The notes: generated by a model from the letters alone, not told the origin. DNA of 64,000 nt from Sphingobacteriales bacterium 46-32 (GCA_001898485.1 MKTY01000027.1:372001-436000); one strand, 5' to 3'; shown: positions 51,901-59,762, numbered from the stretch's first letter. Numbers and translations: made by a program.

Positions 51901-54285
51901 AGATAAAAACACTTTTCGCTCTTCTGCAGGCATGAGAGATAATAATTCATTTTTGCTCCAAAGTGCATTATCGGCCACCGCTTCATCGAGGTGTTTATAT
52001 TCTATTTTGAGCAGGCCGCATTGTTCAAGATTGGGCAATACCACACGCCAGCTACGCCTCAGGTCGTATAAGAGACGGTACATGATAAGATCTTTAAAAG
52101 CGTCTTCATTCTCTCTTATTGGGCCGGGAAACTGGGAAGGTTGTTTAGCAAATTCATTTTGAGAGATGTTCAGGCATTGAAAAATTTTGTCTGTTATGTT
52201 GGTATAATCAAGCAAATTGTTTTGTTCTAATGCCTGTGTAATGGCTGCTCTTAATTGCCCGACTTTAATAAAATCATTAAAATGGCCAGCCTGCAAAGAA
52301 GCATCTTGCCGGTTATCTGTAAAACTCAATAGTTTTTGTTGTGGTCCTGGTTGCTTAAATGCATCCAGTTGTGTGATCGTTTCAAAAGCGAGTACCGTTG
52401 TAGCTGTACTACGTCCTTCACCACCCAACTTCATTACCTTTGTCCATTCCCCTGCCTGTGATTCGTAAATAATTCCCGATGTTGGATCAAGCATTAAAGG
52501 CGACGAAATAAACCATCCTTCAAAATCATATTGCTCATGAAAAGAAAAGTTGCCTTGCTTATCGAAGAAAATCTTTTTAGGCAGCCTTTCTTCGCGTTCC
52601 GGTTTTAATTTTTGGCTACCATCTTTCCGTGCGGGTGTAAACCAGGATTCGGGTAGATCTGTCTTATCTCTTTCAAAATCCCAGATGGGTTCTTCATCCT
52701 CTTTATGCTGAATGAATATGTATCCGTCTTCCGATTTATATTCTTCCTCGTCCTCTTCATCTATAATATCATAAAATTCCTGGGGCTGAATTTTACCATT
52801 TCTTTTATCTAACCGAACGTTATAAAACTCATGTCCGGATGAGCGGCTAAAGACCAGGGGAAACATTTTGGTATCCTTATCTTCCGCGTACAATCCTGCA
52901 TCCAATTTAAAATCTTTCACTCTGGATTCTTGATTACCCAATGTGGTATATACAGAACCAGTTTGCGCGATGAATTGATGTATCCTGTAGGGGAGATAAC
53001 TTTTCTGTTTATCCTTATCGGGACGGGTATTTAATTGGTTTGCCCATTCCAGCAACTGTTCTACGTGTTCCTGGCATCGGCTGTTTTCTACGCCGGTTAC
53101 TTGTGCAAGCAGGCTCGCAATGTTTTTGATAGTAGTGGGTTTGCGCCTAACATAAATGCCTTCTTTTTGCTCCAGCGCAATGCGCTCTTCGATCCAGTTT
53201 GAAGTAGGAAAGTTTTCGAATTCCTCAAAATCGCCAGTATGGTTAATGTTGTTAACTACTGCGTCCTTAAGCTGTGTCGTTGTAGATGGTGCGCCGGTTA
53301 TGCTTCTTACTAAATATTCATTGACGATTTGGTTTGATTCAATGTCTGTTCCAAAAATCGTCGACGCTATCCTTGCCACTTCTTCTTTCTGTTGTAAAAG
53401 GCTGGTGTGATCTCCAGAGACCATAGTTGCAGAGGTCCCGATACAAATTATCTTGTCTCGGGAAGCGGCGGCTTTTATTCTTCTAATCAGAACCGATACG
53501 TCAGATCCTTGCCTTCCTCTGTAGGTGTGCAGTTCGTCAAAAACGAGATATTTAATACTATCTAAGATACTTTTTCTGATGTCAACGTCTTTGCCGCCTC
53601 GCGTCATCATCAACTCCAACATCATGTAATTTGTAAGGATGATGTGTGGTGGATTTTTCTTTATTTGCTCTCTTTGAGCTTCGTCTTCTTGCCCGGTATA
53701 TTGTGCATACGTGATGGGGAATCGCTTATCTGTTAACTGATGAAGTTCCCTGATAATGTCGGATGATTTTTTACCTGTTTGATCGATTTCAACACCCGCT
53801 GCATGCTCCAGATATTTAATTTCGAATTTTCGCAATTCTTCAAACTGGGAGTTTATCAAAGCATTCATGGGATAAACGATTACTGCCTGCACCTTATTGG
53901 TAGCATCGTTTTCCGTGTTTAAAACATGGTTGAAAATGGTGGCGATATAGGTAAGCGACTTACCAGAACCGGTTCCTGATGTAACGATAAATTCTTTGTC
54001 TTCGCTGCCAAGTGTAATGGCTTCTTCCTGGTGCCTGTAAAGATTGTAGCCAATAAATATCTTTTTCAATTCTTCATGCAATCCTTTTTTTGCAATGAGT
54101 GTATCCAATGATTGGCCAGGCTCAAACGTAGGATTGAACTGAATGAGAGGATCGGGCCATAATTTACCTTCATTTATTTCAGTGTAAACAAAGTCCGCTA
54201 TTTCCTTATCTTTTATACTCAGAAAGCTCTGAATATAGTCTCTATAGTTATGAATGAGGCTCTTATGGAAATTTAGTATATCCAT
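48949..54285 (-). CDS. Giant DEAD-like helicase with DUF1998 and nuclease-like C-terminus
   Basis: A 1,778-residue protein, first gene of the operon. The N-terminal helicase core has YRHQEEAI (84-90), Walker A GTGSGKS (104-110), TNYMMLE, motif II DELH (250-253) and GTSATM. A long middle region follows, then the second RecA domain with FCSPTMELGIDISDLS and QRSGRAGRSGQ. A DUF1998-type region (about 1490-1560) shows LKGGSNGVITLMFAI and LIYEAAEGSLGVL. The last 130 residues contain KPDFFYKPNVLIFCDGTPHD and DALKQAGYQVLVW, resembling DUF559/Vsr-type nucleases, though the usual Glu is not obvious. It may replace separate DrmA and DrmB proteins; Druantia DruE is another relative by layout. ATG at 54285 is the first after an AT-rich promoter region. 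Confidence 0.85.
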   Translation of the reverse strand: MDILNFHKSLIHNYRDYIQSFLSIKDKEIADFVYTEINEGKLWPDPLIQFNPTFEPGQSLDTLIAKKGLHEELKKIFIGYNLYRHQEEAITLGSEDKEFIVTSGTGSGKSLTYIATIFNHVLNTENDATNKVQAVIVYPMNALINSQFEELRKFEIKYLEHAAGVEIDQTGKKSSDIIRELHQLTDKRFPITYAQYTGQEDEAQREQIKKNPPHIILTNYMMLELMMTRGGKDVDIRKSILDSIKYLVFDELHTYRGRQGSDVSVLIRRIKAAASRDKIICIGTSATMVSGDHTSLLQQKEEVARIASTIFGTDIESNQIVNEYLVRSITGAPSTTTQLKDAVVNNINHTGDFEEFENFPTSNWIEERIALEQKEGIYVRRKPTTIKNIASLLAQVTGVENSRCQEHVEQLLEWANQLNTRPDKDKQKSYLPYRIHQFIAQTGSVYTTLGNQESRVKDFKLDAGLYAEDKDTKMFPLVFSRSSGHEFYNVRLDKRNGKIQPQEFYDIIDEEDEEEYKSEDGYIFIQHKEDEEPIWDFERDKTDLPESWFTPARKDGSQKLKPEREERLPKKIFFDKQGNFSFHEQYDFEGWFISSPLMLDPTSGIIYESQAGEWTKVMKLGGEGRSTATTVLAFETITQLDAFKQPGPQQKLLSFTDNRQDASLQAGHFNDFIKVGQLRAAITQALEQNNLLDYTNITDKIFQCLNISQNEFAKQPSQFPGPIRENEDAFKDLIMYRLLYDLRRSWRVVLPNLEQCGLLKIEYKHLDEAVADNALWSKNELLSLMPAEERKVFLSQIFDFFRKAYALSFSMLEPAILSQNAKRIREKLRSPWTLDESERLELPAYIRLEKIASTAKSLYTESGGPQSILARYIRRTAKAYDIEIKGKQAYMDFAYNLFDFLYREAGWLSVKEVKSEANEHIHIYQLKVDNIIWAKGDKENLSQDFIRTRAYKPLKQKPNEYFQRFYQTDFHRLKPIEGREHTGQISNEKRKQREEDFRSGKIGALFCSPTMELGIDISDLSIVHMRNVPPSPANYAQRSGRAGRSGQAAFVLVYCSNYSAHDRHYFKHATQMVAGVVTPPRIDLINRELLQSHLYASILTKRSLTALNSSLGDLVDKSDIVHLPIKQEVIEVLKLNENEKKEIAANFKEIIADAYFKTEFAKRSPAWFNDTWIRQRIDTFEQALDSALIRWRQLYQAADRQIKAATSIIENRIYADDHTKKKEAYRNLRQAERQRDLLLNDPIEVKTSGANREQSEFYPYRYLAAEGFLPGYNFTRLPIRSFMENTDQGGEFISRPRFVALSEFGPRNVIYHDGSKYRVDRIVLSEAELKLEKAKIAPKTGYFLYDQQYNYEVDPIINEPLQLDTREHVHTTLIEMSETRAYEMQRITCQEEERTRKGYEIQTYFSVDGGFENTTEGIIKINEDPLLHIHYIPACRIFKLNLKWRASKEEGFTINLNSGYWQNKKQKEENAGKDEIRDVKLFTSDTANALYMQPIQALALKGGSNGVITLMFAIKRAIENYFQVEANEIGATIMGEPDAPNILIYEAAEGSLGVLSQLVDNPQVYSKIIKEAYSVCFYKNGIEESGEVLPATYDDLLSYYNQYYHQQIDRNLIRNALQNLSGASIEILPNKSFDSYEEQYRFLQSSRDQNSITEDRFLQHLFRHGLKLPDEAQPKVADMYVKPDFFYKPNVLIFCDGTPHDEDSITKEDKAKRDALKQAGYQVLVWYYREDISSFIAKRPDIFKAVKSKAPEVSNEDIGRLFVEAKSRFSITLKKLGE

Positions 54286-54779
54286 TAATATGTTATTGTG
54301 GAAAAAATATTTTCAAAATAATATTTATCAGAATAAGAATATTGCAAAATATAAGTTATTTCAAAAACTTTTGGATGAAAGTTTGGTTTAACTAATTTTA
54401 ATTCACCATTCATATTATTAATTCAGCGTAAAAGTAAAAAATTTCTATTGGGCAGTATTGAATATTCACTGTTTTAAAAATTCATACCAAATATCGCCAA
54501 ATAATATATTGGCTGAACTATCAAATATAAGTCTTGGTAATTTCGGGTAAAACCGAAGATATGATACACGATACTAAAAGGCGGACGAAGGTACAGCCAG
54601 TCAATTGGCTTCGCGCTGTAAGCAACATTATAACATTTGGGCAGTACGAAAACATCGGGCGCTTGCAAGCGGCGATCAGTCTTATACCCAACGCTACAAC
54701 GTCGAGATACATAGAAGCAATAGCTTTTAAAAGACGTGAAGCCATCAAGCTGTGGCATTGCTTTTTGCCGCTTTGTATT
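54286..54779. other. AT-rich upstream region of the defence operon, no gene supported
   Basis: The first 150 bases beside the operon start are very AT-rich. On the minus strand they contain TATATTTTG-like boxes (near 54343) that could serve as promoter, one base longer than the TAnnTTTG consensus. From about 54540 the base composition rises, and short frames exist on both strands, none with family features, a convincing start or conserved-looking pattern. A perfect palindrome CGCTTGCAAGCG lies near 54660. I see nothing else. Confidence 0.4.
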
Positions 54780-54947
54780 TTATTTTTTCCGCTGTGACAG
54801 GTCTAATTGCCCGGCTATCTGCGACAGTTGCATCAATTCATTTGTATCTCCGTTCACCACATCTTCTTTATGGCGATCTATCAGCTCCAGGTATTATTGG
54901 GTAATCTCCGAAGCTCGTTTTGATCCTGTATTGTTATCGCCAGCCAT
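54780..54947 (-). pseudogene. Broken N-terminal fragment of an AraC-type regulator
   Basis: From ATG at 54947 the frame reads MAGDNNTGSKRASEITQ, then an in-frame TAA (54894-54896), then YLELIDRHKEDVVNGDTNEL and MQLSQIAGQLDLSQRKK before a final stop at 54780. The pattern EITQ-YLELIDRH-EDVV-G----L--L-QIA-QL--S is the start of a Bacteroidota AraC/Ada-like helix-turn-helix regulator, in which the sequence would continue with HKHLTDTI. Here it carries a nonsense codon and is cut within the first DNA-binding helix region. It probably marks the breakpoint of the island. Confidence 0.6.
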
Positions 54948-55114
54948 ATGAATACTATTCCGGTTAGTTGATGTCAAAGGTATCTATTCCCTAAAACAGC
55001 CGGCAAATATTTTGTACAGCGCAGATATCCGGGATAAATCCTGCATAAAACTGTACAGCCATTACCAGTTGTTTGCAAAATGACTTATCTTTTACAGACA
55101 TCAAAACACTACCT

Positions 55115-55486
55115 ATGCAATTAGGCGCTTTTTCAATCAGCCTTGCTGTAAAAGATCTCAAAGTCTCCCGTCAGTTTTATGAAGCGCTGGGATTTACCGT
55201 GCTCGGTGGCGCCGAGGCTCAACGCTATCTTATCCTGAAAAATGGCAATGCGCTGATCGGCCTTTTTCAGGGCATGTTTGAAAACAATATACTCACCTTT
55301 AATCCCGGCTGGGACGAAAATGCACAACCATTCAATCCTTTTGATGATGTGAGGAGTATTCAGCAGCAGATTAAAAAAGCGGGCATACAGCCGGTAACCG
55401 AAGCAGATGAGAATGGGTCGGGTCCTGCCCACCTGATAGTGGTTGATCCCGATGGCAATACCATCCTGATCGATCAGCATCGATAG
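55115..55486 (+). CDS. VOC-family (glyoxalase-like) protein
   Basis: A 123-residue protein with the vicinal-oxygen-chelate fold: the first beta-alpha module AFSISLAVKDLKVSRQFYEALGF and the last VVDPDGNTILIDQHR, with GSGPAHL before it. Metal-binding residues typical of glyoxalases are only partly present, so it may be a resistance, binding or isomerase-type member. ATG at 55115 is the start that fits the family; the frame extends to a TTG at 55073, but that adds 14 residues not seen in VOC proteins. It is the first intact gene after the island. No partner gene is obvious. Confidence 0.85.
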   Translation: MQLGAFSISLAVKDLKVSRQFYEALGFTVLGGAEAQRYLILKNGNALIGLFQGMFENNILTFNPGWDENAQPFNPFDDVRSIQQQIKKAGIQPVTEADENGSGPAHLIVVDPDGNTILIDQHR

Positions 55487-55584
55487 CAGTTGGCAGGGTA
55501 TAAAGAGTATAAAAAGTTAAACGGGTTTTTGGCTACCTAATGTTTAAAAATCTATATGCCATATTTATTACCCTCGATATAATC

Positions 55585-55698
55585 CTCAGCACACTGGCAC
55601 TTTAACAGATTTGAACGTTTCCTGTCATTTTCAAATTTTCAAATCATCAAATCCATCAGCACATCAGCACATTAACAAATTAGCACATTAGCACATTG
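55585..55698. repeat. GTGCTRAT family arrays between VOC and MDR genes
   Basis: The main arm (55654-55698) reads CATCAGCA, CATCAGCA, CATTAACA, AATTAGCA, CATTAGCA, CATTG. A degenerate piece in the same direction (55585-55602) reads CTCAGCACACTGGCAC. Here the arms are not clearly inverted, unlike the other loci. Confidence 0.75.
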
Positions 55699-55825
55699 CC
55701 TTTCGTTCTTTCTAGATACACTTTCCCTTCGTCTGTCACCATTAATATTGCGTTCAGCGTTTTAATAACTTAGGTTAACATATCTGCGGTCGATTTTATT
55801 TTCCTTTGCTTCCATTACTGAATCT

Positions 55826-56755
55826 ATGCAGATGAAAGCTGTTCTAATCAAAAAATACGGGGGTCCGGAAGTTTTGCAGATTACGGCCACCACAAAGCCG
55901 ATACCACGCAACAGGGAAATATTAGTTAAGGTCAGCTATGCGACTGTATCAACGGGAACAGTGCTGCTTCGCAGGGGTAAAGTGCCTGACTCACTCTTGC
56001 TTACCATACTGATGCGTTTGATATTTGGTATCACCCGCCCGCGACAGGAAATACCGGGTGTGGAGTTTTCGGGGATTGTAGAAGAAGTTGGAGCGGATGT
56101 GCAGTCATTTAAAAAAGGTGATGAAGTGTACGGTACCACTACCGGGTTGAAGAAGGGAGCGTATGCGGAATATGTGTGCATTCCGGAAAAATGGAAATGG
56201 GGAGTCATTGCCCATAAGCCCAAAGAGCTGAGTCTCGAAGAGGCAGCGGCACTGCCCGTGGGTGCGATGACGGCATTGGAGCTGCTGACAAAGGCAGGAT
56301 TAAGTGCCGGCGATCATATTCTTATTACCGGTGCGTCGGGCAATGTGGGCAATTATGCGGTACAGATAGCCCGTTATTATGGTGCGCGGGTTACAGCAGT
56401 ATGCGGCACGGCCAATACAGAATGGGTGAAGGCAACGGGAGCCGATGAGGTGATTGACTATAAAAAACAGGATATATCCCGGCTTAGCAACCGGTTTGAT
56501 ATTGTTTTCGAGGCCTCGGGACGCATCAGACCTTCGCTGCTGAAGCCGCTATTAAAAAAGAAAGGGCGATTTACTTCGGTAAAGGCCCTTACCAGTGAAA
56601 AGAATGAGAAGCTCATCACCATTCATAAAATGATTGAAGCGGGTAAATTGCGACCCGTCATTGATCGTGTTTACCGCTTAAACCAGGTAGTGGAAGCTCA
56701 CCACTACTTTGCCCAGGGCAAAAAAGGAAATGTGGTAATAGAGATTGGAGGGTGA
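55826..56755 (+). CDS. MDR-family NAD(P)-dependent oxidoreductase (quinone-reductase-like)
   Basis: A 309-residue medium-chain dehydrogenase/reductase. The N-terminal GroES-like domain has MKAVLIKKYGGPEVLQI, IPGVEFSGIVEEVGADV and FKKGDEVYG. The Rossmann domain carries ITGASGNVGNYAVQIARYYGA (nucleotide loop GxxGxxG-like) and GADEVIDYKKQD. The C-terminus VVEAHHYFAQGKKGNVVIEI is typical for quinone reductase-like members. No structural or catalytic zinc Cys set is present, so it is probably a zinc-independent NADPH enone or quinone reductase. Start could be 55826 or the ATG two codons later. Upstream TTCCTTTG resembles a weak -7 box. Confidence 0.9.
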   Translation: MQMKAVLIKKYGGPEVLQITATTKPIPRNREILVKVSYATVSTGTVLLRRGKVPDSLLLTILMRLIFGITRPRQEIPGVEFSGIVEEVGADVQSFKKGDEVYGTTTGLKKGAYAEYVCIPEKWKWGVIAHKPKELSLEEAAALPVGAMTALELLTKAGLSAGDHILITGASGNVGNYAVQIARYYGARVTAVCGTANTEWVKATGADEVIDYKKQDISRLSNRFDIVFEASGRIRPSLLKPLLKKKGRFTSVKALTSEKNEKLITIHKMIEAGKLRPVIDRVYRLNQVVEAHHYFAQGKKGNVVIEIGG

Positions 56756-56767
56756 TAGCAGACAAAA

Positions 56768-56785
56768 GCGGCTCCTGTCAGCCGC
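56768..56785 (+). terminator. Hairpin after the MDR gene
   Basis: GCGGCT pairs with AGCCGC around CCTGTC, 12 bases after the MDR stop codon. Confidence 0.55.
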
Positions 56786-56854
56786 CACCCGCCACTTAGG
56801 TGCACCATTCATTAACTAGCGTGACCATCAGGCTATTATAAAATTTCCGGGAAT

Positions 56855-56877
56855 CATCCTGCCTGTCCGGCAGGATG
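56855..56877. terminator. Strong hairpin upstream of the MCE gene
   Basis: CATCCTGCC pairs perfectly with GGCAGGATG around TGTCC. It is about 90 bases before the MCE start and may be a second terminator or an attenuating structure. No T-run follows. Confidence 0.5.
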
Positions 56878-56968
56878 CTCCATTTTGCCGGTCGCGGGCA
56901 CTGTATATCTGTTCTAACCCGTTTAGAAATAATTAGTTAATTTGCCCTCCGGAAACCATACCGCTATC

Positions 56969-57958
56969 ATGAAAATCAACAAAGAAACGAAGGTTGGCAT
57001 CCTCACCCTGGTTGCCCTGGGCTTATTGATTGCCGGGTTCAACTTCCTTAAAGGGCGTGATGTGTTTAACCGTACCAAAAAAATCTATGCTGTATTTGAT
57101 AAGCTGGGTGCCCTGGCCAAATCAAATGAAGTAAAAATAAATGGCCTCACCATCGGCTCCGTTTACGATATGGAGGAGACCGATAAAAACGTAAGTGGTA
57201 TAAAAGTTACCATTAGCCTGAGCCGCGATATTAATATTCCCAGCAACTCAGTAGCCTATATTTCGGCTCCCATTGCCGGTCTGGGTTCGAGTACCATTCT
57301 CATCGAAAAAGGGGATGCTACTACTTACTTAAAAGACGGCGATATCATCAATACCCGTATTGATGAAGGATTACTCGGCGGACTTACATCCGAAGTGGCC
57401 CCTACCCTGGCCAAGATCCGCAATGCACTCGATTCACTCAACCGGGTATTTGGTAATATTAACAAGCTGTTTGATTCAGACACCAAAGGCAATCTGCAGT
57501 CTACGATTGCCAATCTTAATACAGCTACCCATTCGCTCAGCCAGCTGATGGATTCCAAAAACGGGCCGGTAGCGCAAACCCTGGATAATGTAAACAGCAT
57601 TACGGGCAACTTCCGCAAAAACAACGACAGTATTACCGCTATTATCAATAACACCAAACGGTTTACCGATCAGCTCTCGGCCATGGATCTGAAACAAACC
57701 ATGGATACGCTACAGTCGGCAATCGTAACCCTTAAGAGTACGATTGGTAAAATAGCCAGTAATGAAGGTTCGCTGGGTGCATTGATCAACGACCGGCAGT
57801 TATATGATAAGCTGAATGATGTATTGCTGAGTTCGGAAATACTGCTCGATGATCTGCGCACTCACCCCAAACGCTACGTTAATTTTTCCATTTTCGGTAA
57901 GAAGGACAAAGGTGGCGCATTAACTTCGCCCAGCAAAAAAGACACAATCCCCCAGTGA
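56969..57958 (+). CDS. MCE-domain (MlaD-like) lipid transport protein
   Basis: A 329-residue inner-membrane-anchored protein. One N-terminal helix (VGILTLVALGLLIAGFNFLKG, about 8-27 with shorter core) is followed by a single MCE domain (about 35-115): YAVFDKLGALAKSNEVKING, LTIGSVYDME, VAYISAPIAGLGSSTI. The C-terminal half is helical with Asn/Asp-rich repeats, suited to a hexameric tunnel that carries phospholipids between membranes. ATG at 56969 is used; the frame extends to TTG at 56942. The last four bases overlap the GTG start of the OstA-like gene. No MlaE permease or MlaF ATPase lies next to it. Confidence 0.88.
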   Translation: MKINKETKVGILTLVALGLLIAGFNFLKGRDVFNRTKKIYAVFDKLGALAKSNEVKINGLTIGSVYDMEETDKNVSGIKVTISLSRDINIPSNSVAYISAPIAGLGSSTILIEKGDATTYLKDGDIINTRIDEGLLGGLTSEVAPTLAKIRNALDSLNRVFGNINKLFDSDTKGNLQSTIANLNTATHSLSQLMDSKNGPVAQTLDNVNSITGNFRKNNDSITAIINNTKRFTDQLSAMDLKQTMDTLQSAIVTLKSTIGKIASNEGSLGALINDRQLYDKLNDVLLSSEILLDDLRTHPKRYVNFSIFGKKDKGGALTSPSKKDTIPQ

Positions 57959-59598
57959 GTTCCCGACCAACGCGCAAACACTTTCTGACCTGCCTGAGCC
58001 TGCTGGCCGTGCTGCTATTGCTGCATCCTGTATTGAAGGCTCAGGAGCCGGTACCTAATGCCAACGGACAGATAGGTGATACTACCAAACGAATAGAAAT
58101 ATTAAGGAATACCCGCACCCTCACTTTTAAAACCATTGACGACAGCACCCGCCTCACCATTGTGGCTGGCGATGTAAAGCTGAAGCAGGGCAATACAATC
58201 ATCACCTGCGACAGTGCTGTACTCAACAGCCGCACCAATATATTTGAAGCCTGGCGTAAAGTGCATATCAATGATGGTGATACGGCCGATATCTATTCTG
58301 ATCACCTGCGCTATCTCGGCACCGAAAAGATCGCCTATCTGGATGGCAATGTGAAACTAACTGATGGCAAGGGCACGCTGACCACCCCCGACCTGGAATA
58401 TAATATGGAAACCAATCTGGGTATCTATAAAAACGGTGGTAAAGTAGTAAACGGCAAATCTGTACTCACCAGTAAGGAAGGCTGGTACTACGCCGACCTG
58501 AAGGACGTTTATTTTAAGCAGAACGTATCGCTCAAAGATCCGGCTTATTCTATTTCCACCGATTCGATGCTGTATAATACGCAAACCAAAACCACCCGGT
58601 TTATTGCGCAGACAAAGATTGTGGATACCAGTGGCGTGGAGGTTTATACCCGCGAAGGTTTTTATAACCAGGAAACAAAGGAAGCCAATTTTGGCAGAAG
58701 GCCGCTTATCAAAGATGTGAAGAATAAAAGAACGGTTATCGGTGATAATATCATTCAAAATGATAGTATTTACCAGGCCACGGGTAATGCAGTAATTGTC
58801 GACTCCGCACAGGGCACTACCCTGCTGGGCGGTATTATCATTCAAAACAAAAATACCAACGCCATCCTGGCTACCCGCAAGCCATTGCTGATTGTAAAGC
58901 AGGACAATGATTCGATTTATGTAACGGCAGATACGCTCTTCAGTGCCCGGCTCAGCGATCGGTTCGGGGCAGATTCGATTGTAACCGATACGGTGAAAGG
59001 CATTAAAGTAGCCCGCTTCAATGAAAAGGATAGCAGCAACCGGTATTTTGAAGCATTCCGGAATGTCCGCATCTTCAACGACAGCCTTCAGGCCGTATGC
59101 GACAGTATGTTTTACAGCCTGCGCGATTCTGTCTTCCGCCTCTTCCAGGATCCGGTGGTATGGGCGCAGAACAGTCAGGTCACCGGCGATACTATTTTAT
59201 TATTTACCAAAAACAAAAAAGCCGATCGCGTAGAGGCCTTCCCAAATGGTTTTATGATAAATCACGTGGAAGACGAGGTTTATAATCAGATCAAGGGTTC
59301 GCGTATCGATGGCTGGTTTCTCGATGGGAATATAGATTCGGTCAGAGCCAAAGGCTTTGCTGAATGTATCTATTATATCCAGGGCGATGACAGTGCCTAT
59401 ACCGGCGTCAACCAGTCATCCTGCGACATTATCGACATTTATTTTGATCAGAAAGAGCTCGATAAGGTCGTCTTCAGAAGTCAGGTTACCGGCACCATCT
59501 GGCCTATCCAGCAAAAAAGACCGGATGAAATGAAACTCACCAATTTCCGCTGGCTGGAAGCAAGAAGACCCAAGACGAAGTTTGAAATGTTTGAATAG
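57955..59598 (+). CDS. OstA/LptA-like periplasmic protein
   Basis: A 547-residue protein with a signal peptide (VLKAQ) and repeated OstA/LptA-type beta-jellyroll segments. The first (about 45-160) reads LTIVAGDVKLKQGNTIITCD, IAYLDGNVKLTDGKGTLTT and LEYNMETNLGIYKNGGKV. The later ones hold ISTDSMLYNTQTK, YQATGNAVIVDSAQG and VTGDTILLFTKNKK. These folds form the periplasmic bridge for LPS transport to LptD, encoded about 20 kb to the left. Translation starts at GTG 57955 within the GTGA overlap with the MCE gene, a sign of coupling. Five bases after the stop a 21-copy heptamer array begins. Confidence 0.87.
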   Translation: MSSRPTRKHFLTCLSLLAVLLLLHPVLKAQEPVPNANGQIGDTTKRIEILRNTRTLTFKTIDDSTRLTIVAGDVKLKQGNTIITCDSAVLNSRTNIFEAWRKVHINDGDTADIYSDHLRYLGTEKIAYLDGNVKLTDGKGTLTTPDLEYNMETNLGIYKNGGKVVNGKSVLTSKEGWYYADLKDVYFKQNVSLKDPAYSISTDSMLYNTQTKTTRFIAQTKIVDTSGVEVYTREGFYNQETKEANFGRRPLIKDVKNKRTVIGDNIIQNDSIYQATGNAVIVDSAQGTTLLGGIIIQNKNTNAILATRKPLLIVKQDNDSIYVTADTLFSARLSDRFGADSIVTDTVKGIKVARFNEKDSSNRYFEAFRNVRIFNDSLQAVCDSMFYSLRDSVFRLFQDPVVWAQNSQVTGDTILLFTKNKKADRVEAFPNGFMINHVEDEVYNQIKGSRIDGWFLDGNIDSVRAKGFAECIYYIQGDDSAYTGVNQSSCDIIDIYFDQKELDKVVFRSQVTGTIWPIQQKRPDEMKLTNFRWLEARRPKTKFEMFE

Positions 59599-59603
59599 GG
59601 AGT

Positions 59604-59750
59604 AGTGGACAGTTGACAGTGAACAGTTGACAGTTAACAGTTGACAGTGGACAGTTGACAGTTAACAGTTGACAGTGGACAGTTGACAGTGAACAGTTGA
59701 CAGTGAACAGTTGACAGTGAACAGTTGACAGTTGACAGTTGACAGTGGAC
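59604..59750. repeat. Perfectly phased 21-copy heptamer array AGTKRAC
   Basis: 147 bases consist of exactly 21 units of seven bases with no indel. Units 2, 4, 6 and every other even unit are AGTTGAC. The odd units vary among AGTGGAC, AGTGAAC and AGTTAAC (unit 19 is AGTTGAC). The higher-order period is thus 14 bases. It begins five bases after the OstA-like stop. One degenerate unit (CGTGAAT) follows. Confidence 0.95.
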
Positions 59751-59762
59751 CGTGAATAGGAA

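Larger units (their letters stand above)
40604..54285 (-). other. Five-gene DISARM-related defence operon on an accessory island
   Basis: Five minus-strand genes are packed with junctions of 1-nt overlap (TAATG), 1-nt overlap (TAATG), 7-base gap and 3-base gap, so they form one transcript starting near 54285. Products in order are a DUF1998-type helicase with nuclease-like tail, a Doc-like protein, a DrmD-like SNF2 helicase, an Eco57I-type methyltransferase fused to a DUF433 antitoxin, and a PIN-like protein. The stretch is visibly richer in A and T than both flanks and lies behind a tRNA gene, as expected for transferred DNA. Known class 1 DISARM has drmD and an adenine methylase plus drmA, drmB and drmC. 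Here one giant protein stands in for A and B, and no phospholipase-D gene is seen. Confidence 0.75.

Noticed and set aside
48949-54285. Calling the giant helicase DruE of a Druantia system
   Set aside because: Helicase plus DUF1998 layout is similar, but the DrmD-like and methylase neighbours fit DISARM better and no other Druantia genes were recognised.
54640-54700. Possible integron attC-like site (ACCCAAC near 54690, palindrome CGCTTGCAAGCG)
   Set aside because: The matching GTTRRRY partner at a fitting distance is missing, so the hallmark paired boxes are not there.
54474-54797. Overlapping short frames on both strands upstream of the defence operon
   Set aside because: No start context, no recognisable family and mutually overlapping frames; treated as chance frames.
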